Positions 45,308 to 56,244 of a stretch of DNA of 64,000 nt are shown in pieces. The stretch comes from Anabaenopsis elenkinii CCIBt3563 (lineage in GTDB: Bacteria > Cyanobacteriota > Cyanobacteriia > Cyanobacteriales > Nostocaceae), in NCBI RefSeq assembly GCF_015245355.1, contig NZ_CP063311.1:4304140-4368139 (forward strand), given 5' to 3'. The notes below the pieces were generated by a model, which saw only the letters and a list, made by a program, of their open reading frames with translations, did not search any database and had not been told where the DNA came from. The translations under genes were made by a program, and so were the position numbers. Within the stretch, counting starts at the first letter, position 1, and the number at the start of each line of letters is the position of its first letter.

Positions 45308-47248
45308 TTAAACCAGAAGTGATTGCATCAATGGTTTATCTGCCAATAACTTACCGGTTCGTAACCACTCATCCAGTTCATCGGGTGCTTGAACTAGGTT
45401 AAGAAACTCCCGCAATTGTGGACCCTCAAGAATTTCCTTTTCCAATAAAGCCTGTGCAATCTCCTCGAGCAACTCGCGGTTATAATGCAAAATGCTCAAA
45501 GCAATGTGATGAGCATTATCTAGACTCAGCTTCACTTCCCGGTCAATTTCCTCAGCCACCCGGGGACTAATACTACGGCGAGGATTAGCAAAACCTTCCA
45601 GAAACTGCTGTTGAATCTTCTCAAAAGCCACAGTACCTAAATTTTGGCTCATCCCATAGATAGTAATAGCTCGTTCTGCCAAATCAGTAGCTTTCTGGAT
45701 ATCATCAGCAGCACCAGTAGAAACCTTGCCAAAAACAATTTCCTCAGCAGAACGGCCACCCAATAAAGTAGCAATGCGTCCGCGAATTTCATCTTCTATC
45801 ATCAAGAAGCGGTCTTCTTCTGGCATCTGAATTGTATAACCCAAAGCACCCACACCACGGGGTACAACAGAGATTTTCTCCACCTTACCAGCACCAGGCA
45901 TTAAAGCGGCGATGATAGCATGACCAACTTCATGATAGGCGACAGTGGTTTTCTCCAGTTCATTGAGCACACGAGAACGTTTTTCTAAACCAGCCACCAA
46001 CCGCTCAATAGCTTCATTAAAATCTGCCATTAATACTGCAGGGCGATTTTGTCGAGCTGCTAACAGAGCCGCTTCATTGACTAGGTTAGCTAAATCTGCA
46101 CCTGCAAAACCAGGAGTTCTAGCTGCAATAGTTGATAAATCAACATTATCAGCTAATTTGACATTTCTAGCATGGACATTCAGAATCGCTTCACGACCGC
46201 TTTTATCAGGACGGTCAACCACAACTTGACGGTCAAATCTACCAGGACGACGTAAGGCGGGGTCAAGGACTTCGGGACGGTTGGTAGCTGCAATGATAAT
46301 CACTCCCGTGTTAGCATCAAAACCATCCATTTCACTCAGTAGCTGGTTGAGAGTTTGTTCACGCTCATCATTACCGCCCATAATCGGCCCATTACCCCCA
46401 CGAGACTTACCCAGTGCGTCTAATTCGTCAATAAACACAATACAGGGGGCTTGCTGTTTAGCTTGATCAAACAAGTCACGCACACGGGCTGCACCTACAC
46501 CCACAAATAATTCAATAAATTCTGAGCCAGAAATACTGAAAAAGGGAACACCAGCTTCACCCGCCACCGCTTTAGCTAGCATGGTTTTACCCGTTCCCGG
46601 CGGTCCTACCAACAATACACCTTTAGGAATCTTTGCCCCCAGTCTGGTGTATTTACCAGCATTTTTGAGAAAATCAATGATTTCTTCTAATTCTGCTTTA
46701 GCTTCATCTACACCGGCAACATCACTAAATTTTACACCTGTGATGCCTTCGGAATAGATGCGGGCTTTACTTTTACCCACTGTTAAGGCCGCTGGACCGC
46801 CACCTTGACGACTGATGACAAAAGCCCAAATCCCAAAGAAAATTAATGGTGGTGCAATCCAACTGAGTAAGGTACCAATCCAGGCGTTTTGGGATGGTGG
46901 CGGTGCTGTAAATTCTACATCATGCTCACGCAGAATTTTCGGTAAATCTAAATCAAGAGCTACTGGTGTGGTGGTGAATACCTGTTTTACAGTTTCGCCT
47001 TCGGGAGTTTGCGTTTTAACAGTATATTGAATGCGATCGCTACCTACAACCGCTTGCTCAACTTGATTATTTTGCACCTGCGTGATAAACTCACTATAGG
47101 CAACTTGGGCTTTTCTCTGCCCAAACAAACTAGGAATAACCAAGTTAAGCAGTAATAAGAAAGTCAATAGAATAAGTAAACTACCACCCAACTGCCTAGG
47201 TTCCGGTGCTTTATCTGATCTTTTGTAATTATTAGTTTCTACAGGCAT
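45308..47248 (-). CDS. ftsH: FtsH ATP-dependent zinc metalloprotease
   Basis: 646 aa. Two membrane helices ([20 protein letters not shown] near 26; [17 protein letters not shown] near 130) flank the lumenal or periplasmic domain. The AAA module follows: Walker [14 protein letters not shown] near 218, Walker [17 protein letters not shown] near 275 and [23 protein letters not shown]. The zinc site HEVGHAI is near 446. It degrades damaged membrane proteins, and cyanobacterial paralogues repair photosystem II. Cyanobacteria carry several copies; which one this is cannot be fixed here. Single gene with its own terminator. Confidence 0.95.
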   Translation of the reverse strand: MPVETNNYKRSDKAPEPRQLGGSLLILLTFLLLLNLVIPSLFGQRKAQVAYSEFITQVQNNQVEQAVVGSDRIQYTVKTQTPEGETVKQVFTTTPVALDLDLPKILREHDVEFTAPPPSQNAWIGTLLSWIAPPLIFFGIWAFVISRQGGGPAALTVGKSKARIYSEGITGVKFSDVAGVDEAKAELEEIIDFLKNAGKYTRLGAKIPKGVLLVGPPGTGKTMLAKAVAGEAGVPFFSISGSEFIELFVGVGAARVRDLFDQAKQQAPCIVFIDELDALGKSRGGNGPIMGGNDEREQTLNQLLSEMDGFDANTGVIIIAATNRPEVLDPALRRPGRFDRQVVVDRPDKSGREAILNVHARNVKLADNVDLSTIAARTPGFAGADLANLVNEAALLAARQNRPAVLMADFNEAIERLVAGLEKRSRVLNELEKTTVAYHEVGHAIIAALMPGAGKVEKISVVPRGVGALGYTIQMPEEDRFLMIEDEIRGRIATLLGGRSAEEIVFGKVSTGAADDIQKATDLAERAITIYGMSQNLGTVAFEKIQQQFLEGFANPRRSISPRVAEEIDREVKLSLDNAHHIALSILHYNRELLEEIAQALLEKEILEGPQLREFLNLVQAPDELDEWLRTGKLLADKPLMQSLLV

Positions 47249-47517
47249 TTAAATACACCCTCCTTATTCAGTTATCTACTCACCAGTACACCGCTGTATC
47301 AGTTCCTCAAAGAATTTGCCCCTTTCCAAAACCCACAAATACATATATATATTTCTGAGCTAGACGGTAAACCACTATTAGCAACCAAAAGTTTCACACA
47401 GCAACGATTTTGGCAGTATTGATCTCAAGATTTGTGTCTATATAGGTTTATTCTAGAAACTAAACCCAGTAACCAAATATCGGGTATACCCCACAGAGCA
47501 ATGTGCATTGCCGTACT

Positions 47518-47718
47518 ATGATGAAAAATAATTTAGGATTTATAGCTAAATTGCTGATGCTTTCCGGTTTGGTGTCCCTATTGATTAAATATGCAGGACC
47601 AAATTTATCCATCGCCGCCACAAATGCCAATGCCCTGATTATAGTTCTGTTACCGAATGTGATGCTGTCCATGGCTTTATTTTGGAGATTTCAGTCAGCA
47701 CAGCCACAAAACAAGTAG
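47518..47718 (+). CDS. Small two-helix membrane protein
   Basis: 66 aa from ATG 47518 (an in-frame ATG at 47503 is less likely). Two hydrophobic helices (FIAKLLMLSGLVSLLIKYAG and ALIIVLLPNVMLSMALFW). Not recognised beyond being a short conserved-looking cyanobacterial membrane protein. It lies upstream of the AI-2E-family gene, same strand, 52 bp apart. Confidence 0.6.
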   Translation: MMKNNLGFIAKLLMLSGLVSLLIKYAGPNLSIAATNANALIIVLLPNVMLSMALFWRFQSAQPQNK

Positions 47719-47770
47719 AAATTGGTAAAATCAGCTAACCTAATCTCAATGATACATCTGGGGGCAGCTT

Positions 47771-48919
47771 GTGAACCTTGGGCAATGGATCGGCTTAATT
47801 GCTATAGTTCTTTCTTGGTATATCTTATGGCAAATTCGGCAGGTGCTGTTGCTGATATTTGCCGCCGTCGTCTTGGCTACCACTTTAAATCGGCTAGCCA
47901 AACGTCTTCAAAGCTTCGGATTGAAACGTGGCTTGGCTGTTCTCCTGTCAGTGGCTATTTTCTTCCTAGGTGTAGTGTGTTTTTTCTGGCTGATTGTTCC
48001 CCCTTTTGTGCAACAGTTTCAAGAACTAACTTATCGGGTTCCCCAAGGTTTTGCTCTGTTTAATAGTTGGCTCAAGGAACTAGAAACCCTCGTTCCTCGC
48101 CCCCTAGTTCCCTACCTCCCTAATCTCAGTCATCTGATTGCACAAGCACAACCATTTCTTAATCAGTTATTGGGAAATTCATTTGCTTTTGTTTCCGGCT
48201 CACTAGAAGTCCTACTTAAGATGTTATTAGTCCTAGTGCTCACAGGGATGTTACTAGCCGACCCTCAAGCCTATCGCCGATTATTTATTCGTCTGTTTCC
48301 CTCATTTTATCGATTCAGAATAGATGGGATTTTGGATAAATGTGAGCTTTCATTGGAGGGATGGATTACAGGTGCTTTTATTGCTATGAGTGTGGTGGGA
48401 ATATCAAGTGTAATTGGCTTATCTTTTTTGGGTGTGAAAGCTGCTCTAGCTTTGGGAGTTTTAGCAGGATTTCTCAACTTAATTCCTAACTTAGGTCCGA
48501 CATTGAGTGTAATACCCGCTATGGCGATCGCATTGTTAGATAATCCTTGGAAACCTCTATTAGTCTTGCTTCTCTATTTTGTGATTCAACAGATTGATGC
48601 CAACTTTGTTACTCCCACTGTCATGGCACATCGAGTTTCACTACTACCTGCTGTCACATTAATTTCACAACTATTTTTCGTTACTTTCTTTGGTTTTTTA
48701 GGATTATTTTTAGCCTTACCTTTAACTGTGGTTGCTAAAATTTGGTTACAAGAAGTATTGATTAAAGATGTTCTAGATCAATGGGGTAATACTCAAAACC
48801 AAGAAGGTGATTTAGTCATAATTTCCCCATCTTCTCAGCCAGATAGTGATGCTAAAAAACTAACTCCTAATAGCAGCTTAGAACCAAAAATTGATGAAAT
48901 TTTACCAGCAGAAGAATAG
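47771..48919 (+). CDS. AI-2E family membrane transporter
   Basis: 382 aa from a GTG with GGGGGC upstream. Eight or so hydrophobic helices, with the family signatures FLNLIPNLGPTLSVIPAMAIAL near 237-258 and GLFLALPLTVVAKIW near 317. Members export small molecules (TqsA: autoinducer-2; others are Na+/H+ antiporters), so substrate is open. The tail (SQPDSDAKKLTPNSSLEPK) is hydrophilic. Confidence 0.9.
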   Translation: MNLGQWIGLIAIVLSWYILWQIRQVLLLIFAAVVLATTLNRLAKRLQSFGLKRGLAVLLSVAIFFLGVVCFFWLIVPPFVQQFQELTYRVPQGFALFNSWLKELETLVPRPLVPYLPNLSHLIAQAQPFLNQLLGNSFAFVSGSLEVLLKMLLVLVLTGMLLADPQAYRRLFIRLFPSFYRFRIDGILDKCELSLEGWITGAFIAMSVVGISSVIGLSFLGVKAALALGVLAGFLNLIPNLGPTLSVIPAMAIALLDNPWKPLLVLLLYFVIQQIDANFVTPTVMAHRVSLLPAVTLISQLFFVTFFGFLGLFLALPLTVVAKIWLQEVLIKDVLDQWGNTQNQEGDLVIISPSSQPDSDAKKLTPNSSLEPKIDEILPAEE

Positions 48920-50118
48920 TAATCCATCTCTTCTTATTTCCAGTTTTTTTTAGTGATTCTTCATATTTTTACATCTATTAAATCACATTGAATATGATAA
49001 TTTTTGTGTTAGATACAGCGTTTATGTCACGACAAATGATCTACTGAGAACTGCTGTACCTCTGGTGAAAAAAAATTTTTATCAACTTTTATTACGGTGA
49101 TAGTAGCAGCCGTTACTTTTTCATAACCAGGATTTATGTTATTTATTATTTTTAATCCCTGAGCCTGAATATTATAGCTAACAGGAGAAGAAACATCCTA
49201 GCATCAACTCTCTACAGAAAGTTATGCCTAAGATGAGATTTTATTTTTACTCGTATCCAGGGTTCTTCCTACTTATATTCTAAGTATAATAATTTGATAA
49301 CAAAACCACAGTATCTCCACAAAGGTAAAGTATCCCAAAAACCCCTTCTCCCTTCCCTTGTCATCAAGACAATTTTTAACTCCCACCAATATGTATAAGA
49401 TAATGACAATTTTCGTACATTTATCGGTGATTTTTCAAATACTAAACATGCTACACATCAGTATTTTCATAAACATGATGATGTCATTTCGTAGAATTAT
49501 CAAAGTTAATCAAATTTTGGAGTATTTTAGATAACTTGAAATGGGAAGATAATTATGCATACTTTGGTAATATTTAATATCTATCTCAAGAAAGTATTAT
49601 GTATAGCGTTTAAAGCCTTTGTGTGTGTCTAATGAAGTAAACACTAATTTATTCCCTGTTCCGGTGTTCCCTGTTCCCTTAAACTAAAAAACTTTGTACG
49701 TCACGAGGATGGTAAATGCTATATACATAAACTTATCATTGATTTATTTGGTAAAATATCGGATTGAATCAGATGTAATAAATATGTGGGAGTATCAATT
49801 ACTATGTTCTTACTAATCTTCATATTGAAAATGTTTATTTTGGGAACTAAATAAATGAATGGGTATATATTATGATGTTTAAAATTGATATGTAATAAAC
49901 CTCAGTTAATGCAGGTATATAAAGCAATTAAACTGACAGAATTAACCTATACACGCAGAATAATTAGAGTTATCTTAATCAAAAAATAATATATGTAGAT
50001 AAGTTCGGTAAAACTATCTGTTTCATAAAGATTGCACTAATTATGGCTAAACATTTATGTTTAGTCTGATAGCATCCGGAAACCAAAGTATATACTTTGA
50101 AAAAAGGAAAATAAAGCA
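48920..50118. other. 1.2-kb gene-free, AT-rich region upstream of the TerY-P triad
   Basis: I find no supported reading frame. It contains one dispersed repeat copy (49598-49729), a hairpin-forming stretch near 49105-49125 (GTGATAGTAGCAGCC...), and AT-rich sequence from 49740 on. Room exists for a non-coding RNA or long leader, but no known family is recognisable. Confidence 0.55.
49598..49729 (-). repeat. Longest copy of the TAGCATTT dispersed repeat, inverted
   Basis: 132 bp with imperfect terminal inverted repeats TATGTATAGCGTTT (left) and TATGTATATAGCATTT (right end reversed). Inside, read on the minus strand, are GTACAAAGTTTTTTAGTTT, GGGAACA heptamers, and GTGTTTACTTCATTAG, as in the copy at 22673-22770. 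Looks like a non-autonomous mobile unit. Confidence 0.7.
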
Positions 50119-50820
50119 ATGACCTACAACATAACAAAAACCGTTATGCATGAAACCTTACAACTCGATGAAATAGTTGAATTTGCCGAAAATCCTGAAC
50201 CACGTTGTCCCTGTGTGCTATTGCTAGATACCTCAGGCTCAATGCAAGGAGATCCTATAGAAGCTTTAAATCAGGGCTTACTGAGTTTGAAGGATGAATT
50301 ACTAAAAAATTCCTTAGCAGCCAGAAGGGTTGAAGTGGCTATCATCACTTTCGACAGTAATGTGAATATAGTTCAGGATTTTGTCACAGCCGACCAATTT
50401 AACCCACCCATTTTGACAGCCCAGGGACTAACAACTATGGGCGCAGGAATTCATAAAGCATTGGACATGGTGGAAGAGCGTAAATCATTATATCGTGCCA
50501 ATGGCATTGCTTATTATCGTCCTTGGGTATTCATGATTACAGATGGAGAACCACAGGGTGAATTAGATCACCTCATAGAGCAAGCAGCCCAACGCCTGCA
50601 AGGAGATGAAGCCAATAAACGAGTTGCATTCTTCACAGTAGGTGTAGAAAACGCTAACATGATGCGCTTAAATCAATTAGCAGTACGAACCCCCCTCAAA
50701 CTCAAAGGACTTAACTTTATTGAGATGTTTGTTTGGTTATCAGCCAGTATGTCAGCAGTTTCTCATTCTCATGTAGATGAACAGGTAGCACTACCACCCA
50801 TTGGCTGGGGTACTCTTTAA
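50119..50820 (+). CDS. TerY-like von Willebrand factor A protein
   Basis: 233 aa. MIDAS motif VLLLDTSGSMQGDP is at about residues 33-46, the conserved Thr in LTTMGAGIHKAL near 112 and Asp in FMITDGEPQGELD near 145. TerY-type vWA domains bind metal and protein partners in Ter stress-response complexes. It is followed by PP2C and kinase genes, together forming the TerY-P triad. A long AT-rich leader lies upstream, with GGAAA 11 bp before the ATG. Confidence 0.9.
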   Translation: MTYNITKTVMHETLQLDEIVEFAENPEPRCPCVLLLDTSGSMQGDPIEALNQGLLSLKDELLKNSLAARRVEVAIITFDSNVNIVQDFVTADQFNPPILTAQGLTTMGAGIHKALDMVEERKSLYRANGIAYYRPWVFMITDGEPQGELDHLIEQAAQRLQGDEANKRVAFFTVGVENANMMRLNQLAVRTPLKLKGLNFIEMFVWLSASMSAVSHSHVDEQVALPPIGWGTL

Positions 50821-50893
50821 TCGCTTTGGCGTCGCTTATCCTGGCCTGGGTATCGTGGCTGATACTCACAGGAGCTATACCTTGAAGAAAACT

Positions 50894-51682
50894 ATGAATA
50901 CAACATTGAAACAGATATCTCATTGGCAAGTAGTGGCAGCATCTGTCTGCGGTACAAGCCACATCAGAAATAAACAGATGTGTCAGGATGCTCACCACTG
51001 GCAGCTACTACCAGGTAATGTATTACTAACTGCGGTTGCGGATGGTGCGGGTTCTGCCAGCCTGGGAAAAGTGGGAGCAATGGTAGCTGTAGAAACAGCA
51101 ATAGAAACCCTTGCTATCAAGGAAATTACTAGAGATTCCCTTGCAGATGATGCAATTGTGCGATCGCTATTGCATGAGGCCTTAGGAGCTGCCAAAAAAG
51201 CAGTAGAGGATGCAGCAATAGCTGATAGCAAACAGCCTCAAGATTTAGCAACTACCTTAATTATTATGGTTGCTACACCAGATCTGGTTGCAGTGGTACA
51301 AATTGGTGATGGTTTAGCAGTAGCCAAGGATCGTATGGGTAACTTAATGGCACTGACAAGACCTGATCATGGGGAATACATCAACGAGACGACTTTTTTA
51401 ACTTCTCCTCATGCCTTAGATACAGTGCAAATCAGATTATGGCGTGAAAACATAGTTAATATTGGCGTCCTTACCGATGGACTACAAATGCTGGCCTTAA
51501 ATATGCTTGTGGGTGAACCTCATAAACCCTTCTTTTTCCCCTTATTTAACTTTGTAGAAAATGCCGAAGATCAGACAACAGCCAAAGAGCAGTTGGTGAG
51601 GTTTTTAGGTTCTGAACGTATTACCCAACGGACGGATGATGATCTCACCCTGATTTTAGCAGGCTTGAGGAGTGCTCAATAA
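50894..51682 (+). CDS. PP2C-type protein phosphatase of the TerY-P triad
   Basis: 262 aa from the ATG at 50894; a TTG at 50801 is in frame but overlaps the upstream gene. Metal-binding aspartates are in MCQDAHHW near residue 30, AVADGAGSASLG near 47, VVQIGDGLAVAKD near 137 and RTDDDLTLIL near 250. Expected role: dephosphorylating a target of the adjacent kinase. It lies 73 bp after the vWA gene and 75 bp before the kinase gene. Confidence 0.9.
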   Translation: MNTTLKQISHWQVVAASVCGTSHIRNKQMCQDAHHWQLLPGNVLLTAVADGAGSASLGKVGAMVAVETAIETLAIKEITRDSLADDAIVRSLLHEALGAAKKAVEDAAIADSKQPQDLATTLIIMVATPDLVAVVQIGDGLAVAKDRMGNLMALTRPDHGEYINETTFLTSPHALDTVQIRLWRENIVNIGVLTDGLQMLALNMLVGEPHKPFFFPLFNFVENAEDQTTAKEQLVRFLGSERITQRTDDDLTLILAGLRSAQ

Positions 51683-51757
51683 TCTTGTGTCTGACCAGTG
51701 TTCTAATGAGTTGGCGATATTAGTAATTTATATAACTCTATTCCCAGTAATTTTATC

Positions 51758-53911
51758 ATGCAGGTCTTACGTTGTTTTCCTCAACCAGAAATTATCAACC
51801 TCAGCGTGAGTTTGGGGCGTGGCGGTGAAGCTTGTATCTATGCAGTACCGTCCTCTGGTGATTTAGTCGCTAAAGTTTATCACAAACCAACAGTTGCTCA
51901 CGCCAACAAACTCCAGGCGATGCTGGTTAACCCTCCAGAAAACCCCACAGCTAGCTTGGGACATATTTCCATTGCTTGGCCTGTGGATTTATTACGGTTA
52001 AAAGATCAAGATCATAGGATCATCGGCTTTTTGATGCCTCGGATTCGTGGGATGCGTCCCATTATCGACTTTTACAATCCCAGAACCCGTCGCCAACACT
52101 GTCCCTTATTCAATTATCAGTATCTGCTACGTACCGCTCGCAATTTAGCAGCAGCTTTTGCCGCTTTACATAATACTGGATATTGCGTTGGTGACGTCAA
52201 CGAGTCCAATATTCTGGTCAGCGATACAGCACTGGTGACTTTGGTGGATACTGATTCCTTCCAAGTATACGATCCTGATCAGGATCTTGTTTATCGCTGT
52301 CCTGTAGGTAAACCAGAGTTTACCCCACCAGAACTACAGAATAAAATTTTTGCTCAACATGATCGCCAAGTCACCCATGATTTGTTTGGACTGGCTGTGT
52401 TGATTTTCCAACTTTTAATGGAGGGTACTCACCCCTTTTCAGGTATCTTTCAAGGTACTTCTGAGCCACCACCCTACGAAGCCCGGATTGCTGCAGGACA
52501 TTTCACTTATAGTCAAAAGCGTCAAGTACCTTATCTCCCTACCCCTATCGCACCTGCTTGGGAAGTGCTGCATCCTAAGTTGCAAGAATTGTTTTTACTT
52601 TGTTTTGAGGATGGTCACCATAACCCACATCTGCGCCCTAACGCCCAAACTTGGTTATCAGTTTTAGCCGAAGCAGAAGATAGTCTGATTACTTGTACCA
52701 CTAATCCCCAGCATCGCTACAATCACCATTTAGATAGTTGTCCCTGGTGTGAACGTGCTTTACGCTTAGGTGGACGTGATCCATTTCCATCACCCAGAGC
52801 AGTAGAAAATCGCGAACATCTACACCCGCGAATTGTACCGAAAAGGCGTTACGCCCAGCGTCCACGTTCTCCACAACGAGTCAGGCCGCAATCCCAAATA
52901 AATTCTTGGCAATTACCTAAGTATTCTGTTTATCAACCTCAAAAAAATACAAAGTTTTATCCCGCTATCTTGTGTTTACTGGGTTTTGGTCTGTTGGGGT
53001 ATTTAGACGTAGCCATTAAATTTACTCGTCCTTATATTTCTCAAAATGCCTACACTCAACAAACTTTGATGGCTCGTCCTCAACCCCAGCCAGAGACTCT
53101 GACTTTCGGCGATTACTATCAACAAGGTCATGATGCTTACCAAGCACAAGATTATCACAAAGCATTACAAAACTTTAGCCAAGCTATAGAACAGGAACCA
53201 ACAAATGCTAGTGCTTATGTTCACAGAGGTAATGCGCGCTCTGAATTGAGAGATTATGAAGGCGCTCTGGCAGACTATAGTCAAGCTTTACAGATTAACC
53301 CTCAAGAAGTTAAAGCTTTGATCCACCGGGGTAATGTTCGTTATGTGCTGGCTGAATATAGCCACGATCCTGATCGGGAATATAATCTAGCGATCGCTGA
53401 TTTTAATCAGGCTTTATTGCTGAATGATCAAGCAACAGAAGCCTATATTAAAAGGGGTATTGTCCGTTCGGAAATGGCTAGATACAGCGGTCAATCTGTA
53501 CAAGATTATCAAAAAGCGATTCTTGATTTTACCCAGGCTATTCGACTGAATGCATCCAAAGCAGAAGCTTATTTTCAGCGCGGTGAAGTTCGCTATAGAA
53601 TGGCACAATTTAGCAGCAACTTTATTCCCGAGTATCAACAGGTCATTGCTGACCTCAACCAAGCACTAAAAATCAATGGCAACTTGGCGAAAGTCTATCT
53701 CAAACGGGGGATGATTCGCTATGAACTTACACAATATATTGGTCAAGACTCTGACGACAACCATCTCAAGGCTCTTGAAGATTTACAAACCGCTGCCAAG
53801 GTATCCTTAGAACAAGAGGATACACACAGCTACCAGCAAGCGGTGAGCAGTATTTGTGTAATTATAGAAAGCCAATGTACTGCTTTATTAAAAAGTTCGG
53901 CAATGTGGTAA
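51758..53911 (+). CDS. TerY-P-type protein kinase with zinc ribbon, membrane helix and TPR repeats
   Basis: 717 aa. Kinase: GRGGEACIYAV near 15-25, K in LVAKVYHK near 38, catalytic GDVNESNILV near 146 (no classic HRD; the Asp is present), metal-binding VDTDSFQVY near 161. A zinc-ribbon-like segment (C-x-PQHRYNHH...CPWC) lies near 310-335. A single membrane helix FYPAILCLLGFGLLGYLD is near 400. Four or five TPR units follow (DYHKALQNFSQAIEQEPTNA, DYEGALADYSQALQINP and others). The membrane and TPR parts suggest a signalling scaffold at the membrane. Third gene of the triad. Confidence 0.86.
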   Translation: MQVLRCFPQPEIINLSVSLGRGGEACIYAVPSSGDLVAKVYHKPTVAHANKLQAMLVNPPENPTASLGHISIAWPVDLLRLKDQDHRIIGFLMPRIRGMRPIIDFYNPRTRRQHCPLFNYQYLLRTARNLAAAFAALHNTGYCVGDVNESNILVSDTALVTLVDTDSFQVYDPDQDLVYRCPVGKPEFTPPELQNKIFAQHDRQVTHDLFGLAVLIFQLLMEGTHPFSGIFQGTSEPPPYEARIAAGHFTYSQKRQVPYLPTPIAPAWEVLHPKLQELFLLCFEDGHHNPHLRPNAQTWLSVLAEAEDSLITCTTNPQHRYNHHLDSCPWCERALRLGGRDPFPSPRAVENREHLHPRIVPKRRYAQRPRSPQRVRPQSQINSWQLPKYSVYQPQKNTKFYPAILCLLGFGLLGYLDVAIKFTRPYISQNAYTQQTLMARPQPQPETLTFGDYYQQGHDAYQAQDYHKALQNFSQAIEQEPTNASAYVHRGNARSELRDYEGALADYSQALQINPQEVKALIHRGNVRYVLAEYSHDPDREYNLAIADFNQALLLNDQATEAYIKRGIVRSEMARYSGQSVQDYQKAILDFTQAIRLNASKAEAYFQRGEVRYRMAQFSSNFIPEYQQVIADLNQALKINGNLAKVYLKRGMIRYELTQYIGQDSDDNHLKALEDLQTAAKVSLEQEDTHSYQQAVSSICVIIESQCTALLKSSAMW

Positions 53912-54257
53912 TTGCATATGTAACCTACCAAATATAATCGGCAAATAATAACTATTATTATCTAAATATTTTGAGTATATTCCCAACAAAGACATGATAG
54001 GTTATTGCTTGTCATGTCTAATTATTTTGTTGAAGTTCAATTGATGTATAATTCATAATCAATTATTCATTTATATTTTATAGACTTAATAAAATTATTT
54101 ACGCCAGCTTCATTAATTTGTTATAGATAACAGTTATATTATCTATAGAAATAAAGACCTTATACCAGCAATTGGTTCTGATCAAAACCCGTGCATCTGT
54201 TTTATGCCCAGAAGTTGGAGAAATCAATAAGCGAGAAATCCTCAACAATATAATTAT
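53912..54257. other. 346-bp AT-rich leader of the HEP gene cluster
   Basis: No gene seen. This is where the promoter for the cytidylyltransferase operon should lie. I see several TATAAT-like strings but no pair that I can defend, and no clear NtcA box (GTA-N8-TAC). Confidence 0.4.
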
Positions 54258-55031
54258 ATGAAAGCAGTAATTCTGGCTGGAGGACTAGGTACACGCCTCA
54301 GTGAAGAAACTAGTATCAGACCGAAGCCAATGGTTGAAATTGGTGGTAAACCAATTCTTTGGCACATTATGAAGATTTACTCCGCCCACGGCATTAATGA
54401 CTTTATTATTTGTTGTGGCTATAAAGGTTACATCATTAAAGAGTATTTTGCTAATTACTTTTTACATATGTCAGATGTTACCTTCGATATGCGATTTAAC
54501 CAAATGAATGTACATTCTGGTTATGCTGAACCCTGGCGCGTCACCCTAGTGAATACGGGAGATTACACCATGACTGGTGGACGATTAAAACGCATTAGTG
54601 AGCATATTGGTAACAGTACATTTTGCTTTACCTATGGTGATGGTGTCTGTAACATAAATATCACAGAGTTAATTAAGTTTCATCAAGAACAAAAAACCTT
54701 AGCAACACTCAGCGCAGTTCAACCTGCAGGACGCTTTGGTGCTATTTCCCTAGGACAAGAGCAAACTAAAATCAGCAGCTTTCACGAAAAACCTGAAGGT
54801 GATGGCGCATGGATTAATGGCGGTTACTTTGTTTTGGAACCAGAAGTAATTAACTTGATTGCTGATGACTCTACAGTTTGGGAGAAGGAACCATTAGAAA
54901 AACTCGCACAGATGAATCAGCTATCTGCCTTTAAACATGATGGTTTTTGGCAACCCATGGATACATTACGCGATAAAAACCTCCTCGATGAGCTATGGAA
55001 AAGTGGTCAGGCTCCTTGGAAAGTGTGGTAA
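54258..55031 (+). CDS. rfbF: Glucose-1-phosphate cytidylyltransferase
   Basis: 257 aa. The nucleotidyltransferase N-terminus MKAVILAGGLGTRLSEETSI, KPMVEIGGKPILWHIMKIYS and the diagnostic YGDGVCNINITELIKFH near 131 identify RfbF. It makes CDP-glucose from CTP and glucose-1-P, the first step to CDP-deoxysugars. First gene of the HEP island; in Anabaena PCC 7120 the matching gene is alr2825 (from memory). The next enzyme of the pathway follows directly. Confidence 0.95.
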   Translation: MKAVILAGGLGTRLSEETSIRPKPMVEIGGKPILWHIMKIYSAHGINDFIICCGYKGYIIKEYFANYFLHMSDVTFDMRFNQMNVHSGYAEPWRVTLVNTGDYTMTGGRLKRISEHIGNSTFCFTYGDGVCNINITELIKFHQEQKTLATLSAVQPAGRFGAISLGQEQTKISSFHEKPEGDGAWINGGYFVLEPEVINLIADDSTVWEKEPLEKLAQMNQLSAFKHDGFWQPMDTLRDKNLLDELWKSGQAPWKVW

Positions 55032-55076
55032 TTAAATGGTTGATTTACGTAGTATTGTATGAGGAGAATTTATCCC

Positions 55077-56183
55077 ATGGAATCCAATTTTTGGGCAGGA
55101 AAAAAAGTTTTTGTCACCGGACATACAGGCTTTAAAGGTAGTTGGTTATCACTGTGGTTACAAATGTTAGGGGCTCAAGTGTATGGTTATGCTTTAACTC
55201 CTCCCACAAAGTTGAATCTGTTTGAATTAGCTGGTGTTGCTGATGGAATGACATCGGTAGTAGGAGACATCAGAAATTTAGATTTTCTCCAGCAAGTAAT
55301 GCAAACCTACCAGCCAGATATTGTGATCCATATGGCTGCTCAGGCGTTGGTGCGGGAATCTTACTACAACCCAGTAGACACCTATGCGGTCAATGTTATG
55401 GGAACAGTTAATGTCTTAGAAGCAGTCAGGAATGTACCCAGTGTCAGAGCAGTAGTGTCGGTTACCTCTGATAAGTGTTATGAAAATCGGGAATGGGTTT
55501 GGGGCTACCGGGAAACAGATCCTATGGGGGGATATGACCCTTACAGCAGCAGTAAAGGATGTGCCGAATTAGTCACTACAGCTTATCGTCAATCGTTCTT
55601 TAATCCCGCTGATTACGCCCAACATGGGGTCGCGATCGCCAGTGTGCGAGCCGGGAATGTAATTGGTGGAGGGGATTGGGCTAAAGATCGGTTGGTTCCC
55701 GATATTCTCAATGCTTGGCTTTCCGGGAAAGAAGTTGTCATTAGAAACCCCCAAGCAGTGCGCCCTTGGCAACACGTTCTGGAACCCCTAAACGGTTATT
55801 TAATGCTGGCTGAAAAATTATTTACTCAGGGTTCAGTATATTGTGGGGGCTGGAATTTTGGACCAAATCAGTCAGGAGTGAAAACTGTAGCTTGGGTAGT
55901 GAATCAGCTACAGCAGTTTTGGGGTGACAACGCTCATTGGATTGAGGATGGTGGAGTTAAACCCCATGAGGCTAATTTTTTAACCTTGGATTGTTCTAAA
56001 GCCCGGACTGAAATTCATTGGGAACCTCAATTAGATTTACCGACTGCTTTAGCTTGGATTGTGGATTGGACTAAAGCCTGGCAAAAAGGCCATGATATGC
56101 AGGAAAAAACCCAATCTCAGATTCAGCAGTTTATGCAACTTGCAGATTTTCAGCAACGAGAATTTTCTCTGGTAGTAGTTTAA
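55077..56183 (+). CDS. rfbG: CDP-glucose 4,6-dehydratase
   Basis: 368 aa. The ATG at 55077 is chosen because AGGAG lies 10-14 bp upstream, overlapping the earlier in-frame ATG at 55059. SDR features: VFVTGHTGFKGSWLSLWLQ near 12, TSDKCYENREW near 130 and catalytic YDPYSSSKGCAELV near 150 (Tyr-x3-Lys). It converts CDP-glucose to CDP-4-dehydro-6-deoxyglucose. Follows rfbF by 45 bp; HEP island. Confidence 0.95.
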   Translation: MESNFWAGKKVFVTGHTGFKGSWLSLWLQMLGAQVYGYALTPPTKLNLFELAGVADGMTSVVGDIRNLDFLQQVMQTYQPDIVIHMAAQALVRESYYNPVDTYAVNVMGTVNVLEAVRNVPSVRAVVSVTSDKCYENREWVWGYRETDPMGGYDPYSSSKGCAELVTTAYRQSFFNPADYAQHGVAIASVRAGNVIGGGDWAKDRLVPDILNAWLSGKEVVIRNPQAVRPWQHVLEPLNGYLMLAEKLFTQGSVYCGGWNFGPNQSGVKTVAWVVNQLQQFWGDNAHWIEDGGVKPHEANFLTLDCSKARTEIHWEPQLDLPTALAWIVDWTKAWQKGHDMQEKTQSQIQQFMQLADFQQREFSLVVV

Positions 56184-56244
56184 TACATGAATAGTGGGAT
56201 TAATTAAACTACCGATTACGAGATAATCTAACTTCATAAATTCT

